The notes beneath the pieces were generated by a model. The model was given only the letters and a program-made list of their open reading frames with translations, was not told the DNA's origin and ran no database searches. Position numbers and translations under genes: made by a program. A stretch of DNA of 64,000 bases from Selaginella tamariscina. Taxonomy: Eukaryota; Streptophyta; Lycopodiopsida; Selaginellales; Selaginellaceae. The stretch covers positions 41,485 through 105,484 of the forward strand of contig PUQB01000754.1 of NCBI GenBank assembly GCA_003024785.1. The letters run 5' to 3'. Shown in pieces: positions 37,177 to 48,700 of the stretch. Numbering within the stretch: position 1 is the stretch's first letter; the number at the start of each line of letters is the position of its first letter.

Positions 37177-37770
37177 AATTTTTTTGTCACAAAATAGATT
37201 TGAGTTTAATTCCTATGTAATTCATTTTTATAATATATTATATTGACTGAGGTGGTTAACATTACCTTTCCCAATTGACAAATAATGTTTTAAGCCACAA
37301 AATAGATTTGAGTTTGCAATTCACTTTTGTAATATATTATATTGATTAAGGTGGTTGACATTATTCTCTCAGGTAATTTTGTCGATTAAGGTAGTTAACA
37401 TTATTCTCCGAAGTAATTATGTCGATTGAGGTTGTTAGCATTACTCTCTCAGGTAGCACTAGTGGTGAAAGAATTTTTTGCCACAAAATAGATCTGAGTT
37501 TAACTCCTATGTAATCCACTTTTATATATATTATGTCTTGAGGAGATTAACATTACCTCTCATAACATTAGTGATGAAATAATTTTTTGCCATAAAATAG
37601 ATTTGAGTTTAACTCTCATGCAATGCACTTTTGTAATATATTATGTCGACTAAGGTGGTTAACATTACTTCTTCTAATTGCACTAGTGATAAAATAATTT
37701 TTTACCACAAAATAAATTTGAGTTCAATTCCTAAGCAATCCAATTTTGTAACATATTATACCAACTCAAA
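37177..37770 (+). repeat. Left arm: about five units of a roughly 115-bp repeat
   Basis: Units share CCACAAAATAGATTTGAGTT, TAATATATTAT and a GGTGGTTAACATTAC core, and several contain CACTAGTG followed by an A-rich run. Some units are shortened or carry internal duplicates of the TTAACATTA block. The right arm at 38760-39060 has the same unit in reverse orientation. Confidence 0.7.
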
Positions 37771-37776
37771 CTATAA

Positions 37777-38611
37777 GGCCCACTTTTCATTAGCAGGTGG
37801 TTATTTGCATTAATCAATCAAATTATAATAAATTATTTATTTATCATTGATTATTTTGTTGGTTATTTAAAATTTATAATTTATGTGGTGTTCACATGGC
37901 TTTCTTAGTGGTAGCCAAATAACCGGGCAATTTTGCCCGGTTAAATGGTCACCATAAATAAAAGTGAGTTTAATTCACTATCCAAAATTATAATACTTAC
38001 AAAGGAGCAAGAATTTATGGAGGCTCTCTCACACCTCGTGTAAATAGTATGGAATTCCATACACCTACAAATTTATAAAACACAAATTTATATACATAGA
38101 AATATATATCTATGTACATCGTATACACACTTTTAAATAAGAAATGTAGATATACAAACATATATGTATGGTTTCTTATTCATCTTGAATGGAAGTAATT
38201 ATGTGTGTGTGTGTGAGAGAGATTATATGCATATTTTACAATGCCAAATATAATATATTTTACTTAATTTAAATGGGATGGAATATTAAGGAATAATATG
38301 GCCATGGTCTTTATAACTTCACCAAGATGTAAGATGTTTTCTGCACAAAGGTATTTAGAAGCATTTATATCTTCATATACAAGAATATATGCCTTTGTAT
38401 AGCATGTATATACATGTATAATATGCATATCACATATATGTATATGTAACTACTTTCATTCATGTGATACTTAAGAATTAATTCTATGTTTTTCATATAA
38501 TATGTTATGTTTAAAATGTGTGCACAATTTTAATTCAATTAAGTAGTAAGTTAAAACTGCAATAGTAATTATTAATTTAAATTACCAAGACACACTAGTG
38601 AAAAGTGGGCC
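37777..38611. mobile_element. Tourist/Harbinger-like MITE with terminal inverted repeats and TAA duplication
   Basis: The left end GGCCCACTTTTCATTAG (37777-37793) and right end CTAGTGAAAAGTGGGCC (38595-38611) are inverted repeats with one mismatch. TAA at 37774-37776 and 38612-38614 fits the three-base target duplication of PIF/Harbinger elements, whose ends typically start GGSCC. The 835-bp body is non-coding and AT-rich and includes a perfect hairpin at 37921-37942. Its right third matches 3245-3567. Confidence 0.65.
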
Positions 38612-38759
38612 TAAGACAAAACAGTGGCAAATGGTATTGTTGATTGGGGAGTTTATGCCAAACTCTCTAGTTGGTGTTGACTAAGACATAATAAGGACAA
38701 AATTTGTTGTTGACTAGTTGGGAGTTTGCCAACACTATCAATTAACACCTAGCAAAAGA

Positions 38760-39060
38760 TTAAAAACTCTCTACCACCTCAGTCAACATAATATGCTACA
38801 AAAATGAATTACATGAGAATTAAATTTTGATTTATTTTGTGATAAAAAAATTATTTTATCATTAGTGTTGACTAGAAGAGGTAATGATAACCTTTTCAGT
38901 CGGCATAATATGTCATAAAAGTGGATTATATAAGAATTGAATTCAAATTTATTTTGTGATTTTGTGACTAAATATTGTTCTATCACTAGTGCTAATTAGG
39001 AGAGGTAATGCTAACCACCTTAGTTAGCATAATATATTATAAAAAGTAAAACATTTATGA
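38760..39060 (-). repeat. Right arm: two to three inverted units of the roughly 115-bp repeat
   Basis: On the minus strand this reads CACTAGTGATAGAACAA, TTTAGTCACAAAATCACAAA and so on, matching 37177-37770. Together the arms form a large imperfect inverted structure around the MITE. Confidence 0.65.
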
Positions 39061-39084
39061 TTTAATTTTTGCACATTGTTTCAA

Positions 39085-39604
39085 ATAACCATTGCTATGA
39101 GTTAATATGCATGTTGTAACTAAAATGGGTATGGTTATATAATAATTAGCAATTTTAGCTATTTAATTAGTATTTTCTAATATTAAAAAAATATTCTTTA
39201 GAATATATGTTTGAAAATAGAATATTCTTTAGAATATTCTATTTTGTATTCGACCCTTTAATAAATTATAGCATTCATTGAACAAAAATTAATAACATTA
39301 TAAAAGTAGAAGGTATTAAATTATATAATATATTGCTTAATAAAACAATTAAGGAAGAGCATAAGAGGTACATTATATAATATTGATGTTGTTATTAAAA
39401 TAGTTATATTTAAATATAACATTATTAATTAAAAATTTGTAGTAGTAATAATATATATAATATAAAATCCTATAATAATATAGTCAATCTTCCATATCGT
39501 TTTTTAAATTTATATAATTAAGCAAACAATTTGGTACTATTATTAAAAAGTTTATAATAATTATGAATATTAAATATATGATATTTTATAATTTTGTAAT
39601 TGCT
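39085..39604 (-). other. 3' non-coding flank of DUF7869 element, copy 2
   Basis: Inverted match of 2711-3235, with the same GAATATTC palindromes. The match ends at about 39085-39105, beside the repeat array. Confidence 0.6.
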
Positions 39605-41512
39605 TTAAGCTTCAGAAAACATACATTCCCTTGCAGTTTATTAATCGTGACTTTATCAACGCTTTTTTGACATCCACCCATATCGAATGAATTTAACATT
39701 TATAAAACATGCTCAACAGGGCCATCTATTTTTTGTGCAGGTTGCTGACAATGCCTCTCATATTCCCAAGTAGCCTCAAGTGCAGACGTGTTCATGAGAG
39801 CATTATGTAAAGGTTGAAGGTGTTGTTTCTTCACTTTGAGATCACTGATAGGACTTGTCTGTGAGTGGGCTTCAAGGTTTCTGAAACACATGACTAACGA
39901 CCCAATAGTGAAATTGGAGTCGCTAGACCAATGTGGAAGTAAAAAGTGTCCATATGACTCACAACTGTGTCCATGTGTTAGCACACATGTCAATGAAATC
40001 GGAAGTTTCATAACATTTCAAGGCACTTTGGTGTTATAACAAGCTTTGGAATGCTGGTCTTTGAATGGTTCATCTTATCATGGATCAAGCACAGGTACTC
40101 TGATGGGCATGACACAGAAAGCATGCGGTGTGCATAGTACTAAGACCGGCAAGTTTGTTGTGCAATCATGTGGGCCTCCATCTTCTTTTGAATGGCAGTG
40201 ATCTCCACCAAGGTTTTAGCACAAGCCTCTGCAGCCTTCAATGATGTACAAGTGTCACACTTGGAAAAGCTAGAGTGTTTTGCAATCTCCACATCCTTAA
40301 AATGAGTATTCCATATGTTGTTGAAGGTACCAGTGCAGATTGCTTGTAGCCCCATCAAACTGAAGCACTTGTTCACATGTTCACACAGCTTCAATTGAGT
40401 GTAGATTGAAGGCAAAACCTTGAGATTTTCCCTGACCCCTGCATTTGTGGTTTGGCATTTGTGAGGCATCTTGTCTGCATTTGCTTCCACAAAAGCCTTG
40501 AGTATCTCTATGGCTGCCATAATGTGAGAGCGGGTTTTGACTAAGCGAGTGTTCCTATGTACTGAGGTTCGCGCTCCATCTAGCCACTCATCCCTCCGAC
40601 GGTAGAATGTGGTGTTTGGGATCCCGTATATACTGTACCAACTTTGAAGCAGATGGCCACTTTATTAAATACCATGGATGTACTCTGATAACCTGTGTTC
40701 GAGGCCATTCCATCAATACACCCAGTTAGTGCAGCATATACAAACTCATGCCTTTGCTTTTGGGTGAGCATACGAAAGACATGTCTACATTGGGTAATTT
40801 CATTCCGGTCTGCCATCTGACAACACTTCTTCTTGCAACAGTCAATCGTGGAAATGCTCGTAACACTTTCGGAAGATGTAGGATCCATCTTTACCCTCTT
40901 GCTGAAACTTGCAGGGGAAGATCTCAACCCATGAATCGCCTTTTTCTTACAATAGGACCAATGCAAGGAACCTCTTCAAATATGAGTTGTTCTTCCGGGT
41001 TGTTATTATTGAAATCCAACCCAGAATATGTTGAACCATCTTGCCGTCTTAATTCAGATGTTCGCCACCTCACGAGGGATCCAGGATCAATGTGCCATTA
41101 GGTGAAACCTCTGTCACAACTACACCCACGAAGTCGGACCCTAGTTTCTCTTCTGACACTGCTTCCATTGGATTTATAGCTGTGATGATGCCTCTCCAAC
41201 CTTCAATCTCATGAAGAAAGAGAATCACCTCATCCATCACAAGGCAAGCCATCATCTGGTAAACTCGTGCTACTATTTGTTTGTGACTCTGCATATTCTG
41301 TGTCAGCCTTGACTTCATACAAATTCCACAATACAGGAGAACCCTCCTCAAATTCTATTCCTGGAACCTCAACATGCTTGTAAATGGTCGTACACACAAG
41401 ATCCTTGGGCAATATTGTGACATGATGCATTATCATCTCGAACTTCCACAGTTCCAGTGCCAACTATTTCATTGTTCCGAAGAAGACATACTTTCTCCAG
41501 TATTAAACATAT
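39605..41512 (-). pseudogene. DUF7869-type transposon protein, copy 2, with a 1,195-bp internal deletion
   Basis: Minus-strand copy of 3-2710 with upstream sequence not present in copy 1. The 5' part, 41512-41070, encodes an acidic and hydrophobic region (VYDHLQ, VLWNLYEV, MMACLVMDEVILFLHE, GWRGIITAINP, VVVTEVSPNGT) with at least two frame breaks. The central part covers the CCKKKCC stretch (40830-40850) and continues to KIDGPVE near 39715. There, sequence equal to copy 1 positions 1409-2603 is missing: the bases GTTGAG are followed by CATGTTTTATAAATG. This removes the intron and the NCAGENKN and VGHTHEDID motifs, so the copy cannot be functional. The C-terminal codons and stop (39605-39607) remain. 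The start is a guess because codons are out of frame beyond 41463. Confidence 0.75.
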
Positions 41513-41663
41513 TGTCCTGAACATAAATAATTGTGTTATTTATGATATCTGTTTATGCAATATTTTTAAGAAATTTGAATTGCGGTTGCTTAATAATATG
41601 CATGTGCAATAATAATAATTATGTATAGAGATAATATCTCATGCTTCATTAATATAACTAATG

Positions 41664-42590
41664 GGTAGGATTAATCCCACGACTCCCTTTGACGAGGAAT
41701 GGTGGGCGGGATTAATCCCGCCGCCGACTCTACCCTTTCGGAGTGAGTCGGGGGATTGATCCCGCCGACAAAGTTATCCCTTTAGAGAGTCGGCGGATTA
41801 ATCCCGCTGACAAAGTTATCCCTTCAGAGAGAGTCGGCGGGATTAATCCCGCCGCTGATTCCCGGCGAGGAAGAATCGGTGGGATTAATCCTGTCGCCGG
41901 ATCTTCCTCATTGGAGAGAGGTGGCGGGATTAATTCCGCCGTGGACTCCCTCCGACAAGGAAGAAGTGGCGGGATTAATCCCTCCCCCGAATCTTTCTCA
42001 TTGAAGAGGCGGCGGGATTAATCCCACCGCCAGATCTTCCTCGTTGGAGAGAGGCGGCGGGATTAATCCCGCCAGATCTTCCTCGTTGGAGAGAGGCGGG
42101 GATTAATTCTACCACAACTCCCTCTGACGAGGAAGGGCAGGATTAATCCCGTCCACAACTCTGATGACGGGGAATAAGCGGCGGGATTAATCCCACCCAC
42201 AACTCTCTCTGAAGCTATGATTTTAAAGAGATCTCGGGATAAATCCTGCCCACAAATATTAAAAAAGGGAAGTGGTGGCGAGATTAATTCCGCCGTCCCT
42301 TCTCTGCCTCCTAAAATGGTTGGCGAGATTAATCCCGCCGACAACTCTTTCTAATAAATTCAGATAACTCTTTATCAGTTGAGAGAGTTATTAGCGGGAT
42401 TAATTCTGCCGCTCTTTTTAAGAGGCGAAGAAGCATTGCCTGAACTAATTCTGCCATAGCTATTAAAGAGATGGTGGCGGGATTAATCCTGTCACCTCTT
42501 TGAAGAGGCAAAAAAAAAATGGCGGATTAATCCTGCCTCGGCTAACCGAGAATATTAAGTTAAAAGTATATTTAAACGGGATAAATCCCT
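41664..42590. repeat. Array of about 20 palindromes with core GGGATTAATCCC
   Basis: The full motif GGCGGGATTAATCCCGCC is an 18-bp perfect palindrome. Full or near-full copies lie near 41665, 41706, 41749, 41787, 41835, 41877, 41923, 41967, 42009, 42058, 42097, 42143, 42182, 42231, 42276, 42324, 42391, 42476, 42522 and 42577, spaced about 35-65 bases. Spacers are related to each other (blocks like CTCCCTCTGACGAGGAAG and AGATCTTCCTCGTTGGAGAG). Degeneration is strongest at the right end. It starts about 150 bases upstream of copy 2 of the DUF7869 gene. Short open frames here come from the repeat and have no protein signature. Confidence 0.85.
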
Positions 42591-44475
42591 AACGAATATA
42601 TTGTAATTCTAATGCATTCTTAAACCCCTAAATTCTAAATTTAAAAGAGAATGTAAGAGAGTGAATCTTTATAACTATATTTAAATTTGTTTATAATACT
42701 TACTTGTAAACAACACTGAAGTGCTTTATAAACAATAGCGCACCCAATTTAATATCGCTCCTAAGCTGATCACTAAGAAGAAAAAAGAAAATCTGAAGAA
42801 TGAAAAATAAAGAAATGAGTAAACCCTTGTCGGAGAAAGAACCAGATCTGAATTTGAGTGAAAATTAAATGCATTTTCAAATTTACATGTCAGACCGACA
42901 ATACTTATGTTAGATATTCAAATTTTTTGAAAAGAACAAAAAATAAAATTTAATATGAGTTGAAACAAATAACCGACAGTTTGACATATATACTTTCCAA
43001 TTCTAATGAGTGTTTTAAAATTGCATTTAATGTCATTTAAGTGATTCAAGTTGTTTAATATTACGAAATTTTAGTAATTATTCTACATTCTAAATATTTT
43101 AGTAATATTATTAAATATATATATAAATATATATACTTATACAATAAATAAATTGATATATTATTATGTATATTTAAAATATATTCATAGTCTGTTTATT
43201 ATTATTATTTTCTTAATTACTCGTGTAATTAATTTACATTTCCTACTATTAATGGGATATTCTTTATTATTTTCTTAATATTGAAAGAATATTCCAATAT
43301 TAAACCTGATTATCAAATTAAATTAGTTTTATTCTTAATTATTTTAGTAATTATTCTACATTTGTATATATTAATGGGATTTTCTCAATTAATTTCTTAT
43401 TATTTCAAGAATATTCTATGTTAAACCTTATTATCAATATTAAATTAATATATATATTAAAACTATATATGACTATATATTAGATAAAATGATGTATTAT
43501 TATGTATAATTTAAAATATGTTCATAATGTGTATATTAATATCATTTTCTTAATTACTTGAGTAATTAATCTTCTTTATATTAATGGGATATTCTTTATT
43601 ATTTTCTTATTATTTCAAGAATATTCCAATATTAAATATGATTATCATAATTAATTTAGTTAATTATTTCAGTACTTGATCTACATTTGTATATATTAAT
43701 GGGATTTTCTCAATTAAATTCTTATTATTTCAAAATATTCTAGTGTTAAACCTTATTATCAATATTAAATTAATATATATTATTAAAACTATATATGGCT
43801 ATTTTATGTATAATTTATATGTTCATAGTGTGTTTATTAATATTATTTTCTTAATTATTCGATGTTTGTTTTGCACACATATATAAACAAATCATAAATT
43901 TATATATACACGTGCACACATTAGAAGCACTTACAGAGACACATATGCACACACATGCACATTGCCCTAAACCAAACTTGAGAATTATATGTTACTTCTT
44001 TATTGAAAAACATCATGTTCAACGCATGTATGATCTATATGTACTTAGTCTGTGTGTATGTAACACATTGAATTTACACATGTAATATATGTATGTCTGT
44101 GTGTATACACGTGTGTATGTATATATGTACTAATATATGCAATGTGTACGATTTTATTTGTTAACACTCTCTCTCTTCTCTCATACATACAGTGTCACCA
44201 TCATAATCCCTTCTCATACATACACAGTGTCACCATTATAATCCCTTCTCATACATACACACCATGCATGATCATGATCCATAATATGTACCCTGTCTCT
44301 CTTCTCTCATACATACACACCATGCATGATCACGATCCATAATATGTACCCTGTCTCTCTTATATATACATACACCATGCATGATCCATAATATGTACTG
44401 ATGTTACAATATTATGTACTATGTATGTATATTTATGTATAATATGTGTATGTATATATGTTTACTAATATATGC
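42591..44475. other. AT-rich gene-free region with tandem repeats
   Basis: About 43184-43860 holds just over two units of a roughly 335-bp repeat marked by TTAATGGGATATTC, TTTCAAGAATATTC and TTAATGGGATTTTCTCAATT. At 44168-44400 there are several units of a roughly 50-80 bp repeat with TCTCATACATACAC, CATGCATGATC and ATAATATGTACCCTG. No gene is seen. Confidence 0.6.
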
Positions 44476-45445
44476 TGTCAGAGTTTATACTGGTGCCACA
44501 AAGGCGGCTTGCCAGGTGCCAACCCTGGAATCCCCTCTCTTGGAAACCCCACAGAACCTGGTAAAGTAACCCGTATTAGAAACCCAAGCCTTAGGAACTC
44601 AAACCCCTAGTTGACTAAGTCTTCGAACAAGACTCACCTTGTGAATCAAGATACACGAACTAGCCGAGCTTTAGGTGTCGTTCCTAGCTTGGCGTGGTTG
44701 AGGCGGCCGGAGCAAGGCCTCAACCACTAGTTTTGCAGAATGTGAACTCGGGCAATGCCTTTGAGCTTGCGAGCAGGTTTTCGGACCAAGAATCTGACTA
44801 ACTCCTTGGAAGTGACGTGCCCCTATCTCAAAGGCAAGATCTTGCCAACGATAAGGATAGTCTAAACCCTAGGGGTGGGTTGTACCCCTGTCGTGTGGAA
44901 GTTTGGGCGGCACAACAGAGGGTTGCACCTTGACGACACAAGCTTAGCTTGCACCGGTAGGAGGTTAACGAGCTCTCTTTTGAACCCAGGAAGCCTCACT
45001 ACATATACTCTACCTTATTTATGTGACGGCCCCCCCCCCCTGTTTACCTAAATGAGTAAGTGGGCTGGCACGGAAATGCCAGCCCTTAGAGAAAATGGTT
45101 GTCCTAACCTAACCCTAAACCTAACCCCTAGGGGGGGGTATTAGGGCGTGGGGTTAGGGCAACCCTAGGGTTAGGTCAACCCTAGGGGTGTCCCTAACCC
45201 TTTTTGACAAGCTATATTTAACAAAAACCTACGAACGTCAAACTGGGGGAGAGTTTTCTAGGGTAAGTACTACCTTCGCCTAGAGTTTCTCAATACCTAG
45301 TGACAGCCGGCCGGACTACCCCTAAACACCTAAGTGCACTAAGCGGGGCTGTTTCTCACTACAACTAGGGTTCGTCACACAACTCGGTAGGTAACAACAG
45401 TCAAACCCCAAAGTAAAGGGTCGAGTCATAGTAAAAACTATGACA
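44476..45445 (-). repeat. 3' LTR of the chromovirus
   Basis: 970 bp, TGTCAGAG...CTATGACA on the plus strand. Contains 11 C at 45030-45040, a hairpin with 9-bp stem GGGCTGGCA/TGCCAGCCC at 45062-45085, CCCTAA/TTAGGG-like blocks at 45110-45200, and the terminal hairpin at 45425-45444. It lacks roughly 700 bp present in the longer family LTRs. Confidence 0.88.
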
Positions 45446-45784
45446 CACTCCCCGCCTTTGAAAATGTCAACGTCCTCGTTGACGTCTAACTCCAAGACTA
45501 GAAGGTTAGGAAAAATTAACTGAAAACTAACTAATCACTCTATGCGGAGTCAGCCAAAAGTTCACAAGTTTTATTACCCCCCTTGCATTACGCGAAGCCA
45601 AGTACTTCAGAACCGTCGTTCACTGAGCGAAACCAGCTGCCGGAGGCACCACCTGCGACAGAAGTCACTTGGAGACCTTTTGCACGTCTGCAAAGTCTGT
45701 CACCCGACACAACAACAAGTTAGTTAATTTCTTTAGTTAACTAGAATTTATTGGAGGCCTCTAGTTAGTGTTGTCGGCCCCTGG

Positions 45785-48700
45785 TTAATAAGAAATAAAG
45801 TTCACTTTATTCTCATCATCATTACTAACAGTTTGAGACCTTGCCTCAAACTCCTTCACTATCTCCATCGCGTTCTGTAGATTATCCAATGGTTCCCATG
45901 TCGACTCGCATGCCGGGTAACCCTTCCACTTAACAAGATATTCTCGTTTACGTTTCGCTCCCTCGGCGTTTAATATCCTTTGCATCCAATATCGACTCAA
46001 CTTCGAACTCCTTCTATCCGACCAGCTCAGGAAGCGGACGTAAGCTTTCATATCTCTGCGGATGTTTCTCATCCTTGTGGAATGGCTCGAGTAAATTGAC
46101 ATGAAACACATTGTGTATTGTTCCCAACTCGGAGGAAGATCTAACTCATAAGCCACTTTCCCTACTTGCTTCACCACCTTGTATGGACCTATGTAGTGCG
46201 ATAGAAACTTCCTCGAAAGAGTCGTTGGAACCTTCAGGTTTTTGGTACTCAACAATACCATATCCCCAACCTGATACTCTACATCCCGCCGATGTTTATC
46301 GTACTGCTGACGATACCTTTCCTGTGCTGCAGCCATCGCTTGACGAGCAGCTTCCCATGTTCGATACAATTGTCCCGTGAACTCTGCTACAGATGGAACT
46401 CGATTGCTATCGTCTTTCGGTAACACCATACTCTGAGGAATACCACCCTTATTCCCAGTTAACACTTCCATCGGGCTACATCCGATTGCAGTGTGTGTCG
46501 AGTTATTGTAACATATCTCAGCCATATCTAAGTGTTCAGCCCAATCAAGTTGATCACCTTGAACATAGCATCTGAGATAGTCCTCGACTTGTCGGTTCAC
46601 CTCTCTCCGTTTGACCATGTTTGTGGATGGTAAGCCGTACTGAACTTCAGCATCGTACCAAACTGCTTAAACAACGTTCCCCAAAACTTGCCGTAAATCG
46701 AGGATCCCGATCTGAGATCATCGTTTCCGGTAGTCCGCGCACTCTTATGACTTCGTGGAAGAACAACTTTGCTGCTTGAATTGCATTCACTGTCTCTACA
46801 GTTGGAATGAAATGAGCAACCTTTGAAAATCGATCGACTACCACCATAAGCGCATTAAAACCACAAGATTTTGGCAATCCCATGATAAAGTCCAAAGTAA
46901 CACTTTGAAATGGCCGCTCTGGAATCGGTATACATTGCAACTTCCCAGCTCGTTTTTGCGATCGACTCTCACTTGTTGACATGTGGGGCATGTCTTGACA
47001 TACTTGGCAACATCGTCTATCATACCCGGCCAATAGAATCCCTGTTTCAACAAAGCCAACGTCTTATGCCTTCCACCATGTCCTGCCAAAGGAACGTCGT
47101 GATGCTCTCTTAACAGCCTCTCCCTCCATGTCCCTTCTGGAACATAGAGTCTCTTTTCTTTATAATAAAGAACTCCATCTCGTACGCAAAATGGCCTGTT
47201 TGAGTGCATCCATTCGACTTTCTATTCCTGCTGGAATATTACCATCTCTTCGTAATTGATGAACTTGTTTCCTCTTTGCCACCAGGCTCAAAGCTCCTTA
47301 GCAAACTTGTCCTGAGGATACGCCGTCACAAATTCATCCACCAAAGTTGACACGGGTGCTGACATAATCGAAGATGACCCTTTCTACTGAGTGCATCAGC
47401 TACCACATTGTCCTTTCCCGCCTTATGTTGATTTCAGGCTGAAATCGTGCCAACTTCTGCTGCCATCTAGCATACTTTGGGATAGCTTCGGCTGCGTTTC
47501 AAAATACCTTAGAGTTACACTATCTGTCCAAACCACAGTGCCATGACTTGGAAGATAATGACGCCAATACTCCAAGGAAGCAACAATAGCATACATCTCC
47601 TTTTCGTGAGTAGGCCATCGAGTTTGCGCGGCATCTAACTTCTTCGAGAAAAGGACACTGGATGTCCTTTTGTTGCAATACACCACCAATTGCAAAGTCG
47701 GAAGCGTCACATTCTACTTCAAAGGGATCTTCAAAGATGGGCAACTGCAAAACTGGCTCAGAAGAGATAGCCTCTTTGAGTTTGACGAACGCACGTTGGC
47801 ACTCTGGAGTCCAATGCCATGGAATGTTTTTCGTAAGATCTGTCAATGGGGCCGCTATTTCCGAGTAACCCTTTATGAATCTTCGGTAATACCCTGTCAG
47901 ACCAAGAAATGATCTAACTTCATGCACGTCTTTTAAAGTCATCCACTCAGTAATAGCTTGAATTTTCTTTGGGTCCATGGCAACCTCCCCACCTGAGATC
48001 AAGTGTCCCAAGAAATCTATCTTGGTTTGACCAAATGCGCACTTGCTTTCTTTAGCATACAACTGGTTCTCTCTCAACCTCTGAAACACTTTTTCTAAGT
48101 GTTCCACATGTTCTCAATTGTCGAACTGAAAATCAGAATGTCATCAATATACACCACTACGAACTCGTCTAGATAGTCTCTAAACACATCATCCATCATT
48201 GTGCAAAAAGTTGCTGGAGCATTGCACAACCCGAATGGCAAGACTAGAAACTCAAATGATCCATAACGCGTTCGAAAAGCGGTCTTCTCAATGTCATTCT
48301 CTGCTACCCGAATCTGATGGTACCCGATCTCAAGTCTATTCTTGAAAAATACTTTGCTTTTGATAGCCTATCAAATAAGTCGTCCACTCGGAAGAGGATA
48401 CTTATTTTTGATAGTTATCGCGTTCAGTGCTCGATAGTCCACACACATTCGCATCGTACCATCCTTTTTCATTACAAACAAGATAGGTGCACCATAGATC
48501 GACTAGGTCGAATGTGTCCTCGACCAATCAATTCTGTCAGCTGTCTCTTCAATTCTACTAACTCTTGAGGATTCAACCGATATGGGGCTCTTGCCGGTGG
48601 AGACGAACCTGGCAAAATCTCTATCTGTGGTCCACAAGCTCGACGTGGAGGTAACTCAGGCGGCAAGTCTTTGGCAACACATCCTTAAACATGTTCAAGA

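Noticed and set aside
41743..42511. Open frames on both strands over the palindrome array
   Set aside because: They simply translate the repeat, exist on both strands, and have no recognisable domain.
41664..42590. CRISPR-like repeat array
   Set aside because: The host is a plant nuclear genome, repeats are variable, spacers are related to each other, and no cas gene is present.
45110..45200. CCCTAA/TTAGGG-like blocks as a possible chromosome-fusion telomere
   Set aside because: The blocks recur inside each copy of the same LTR family, so they are part of the LTR.
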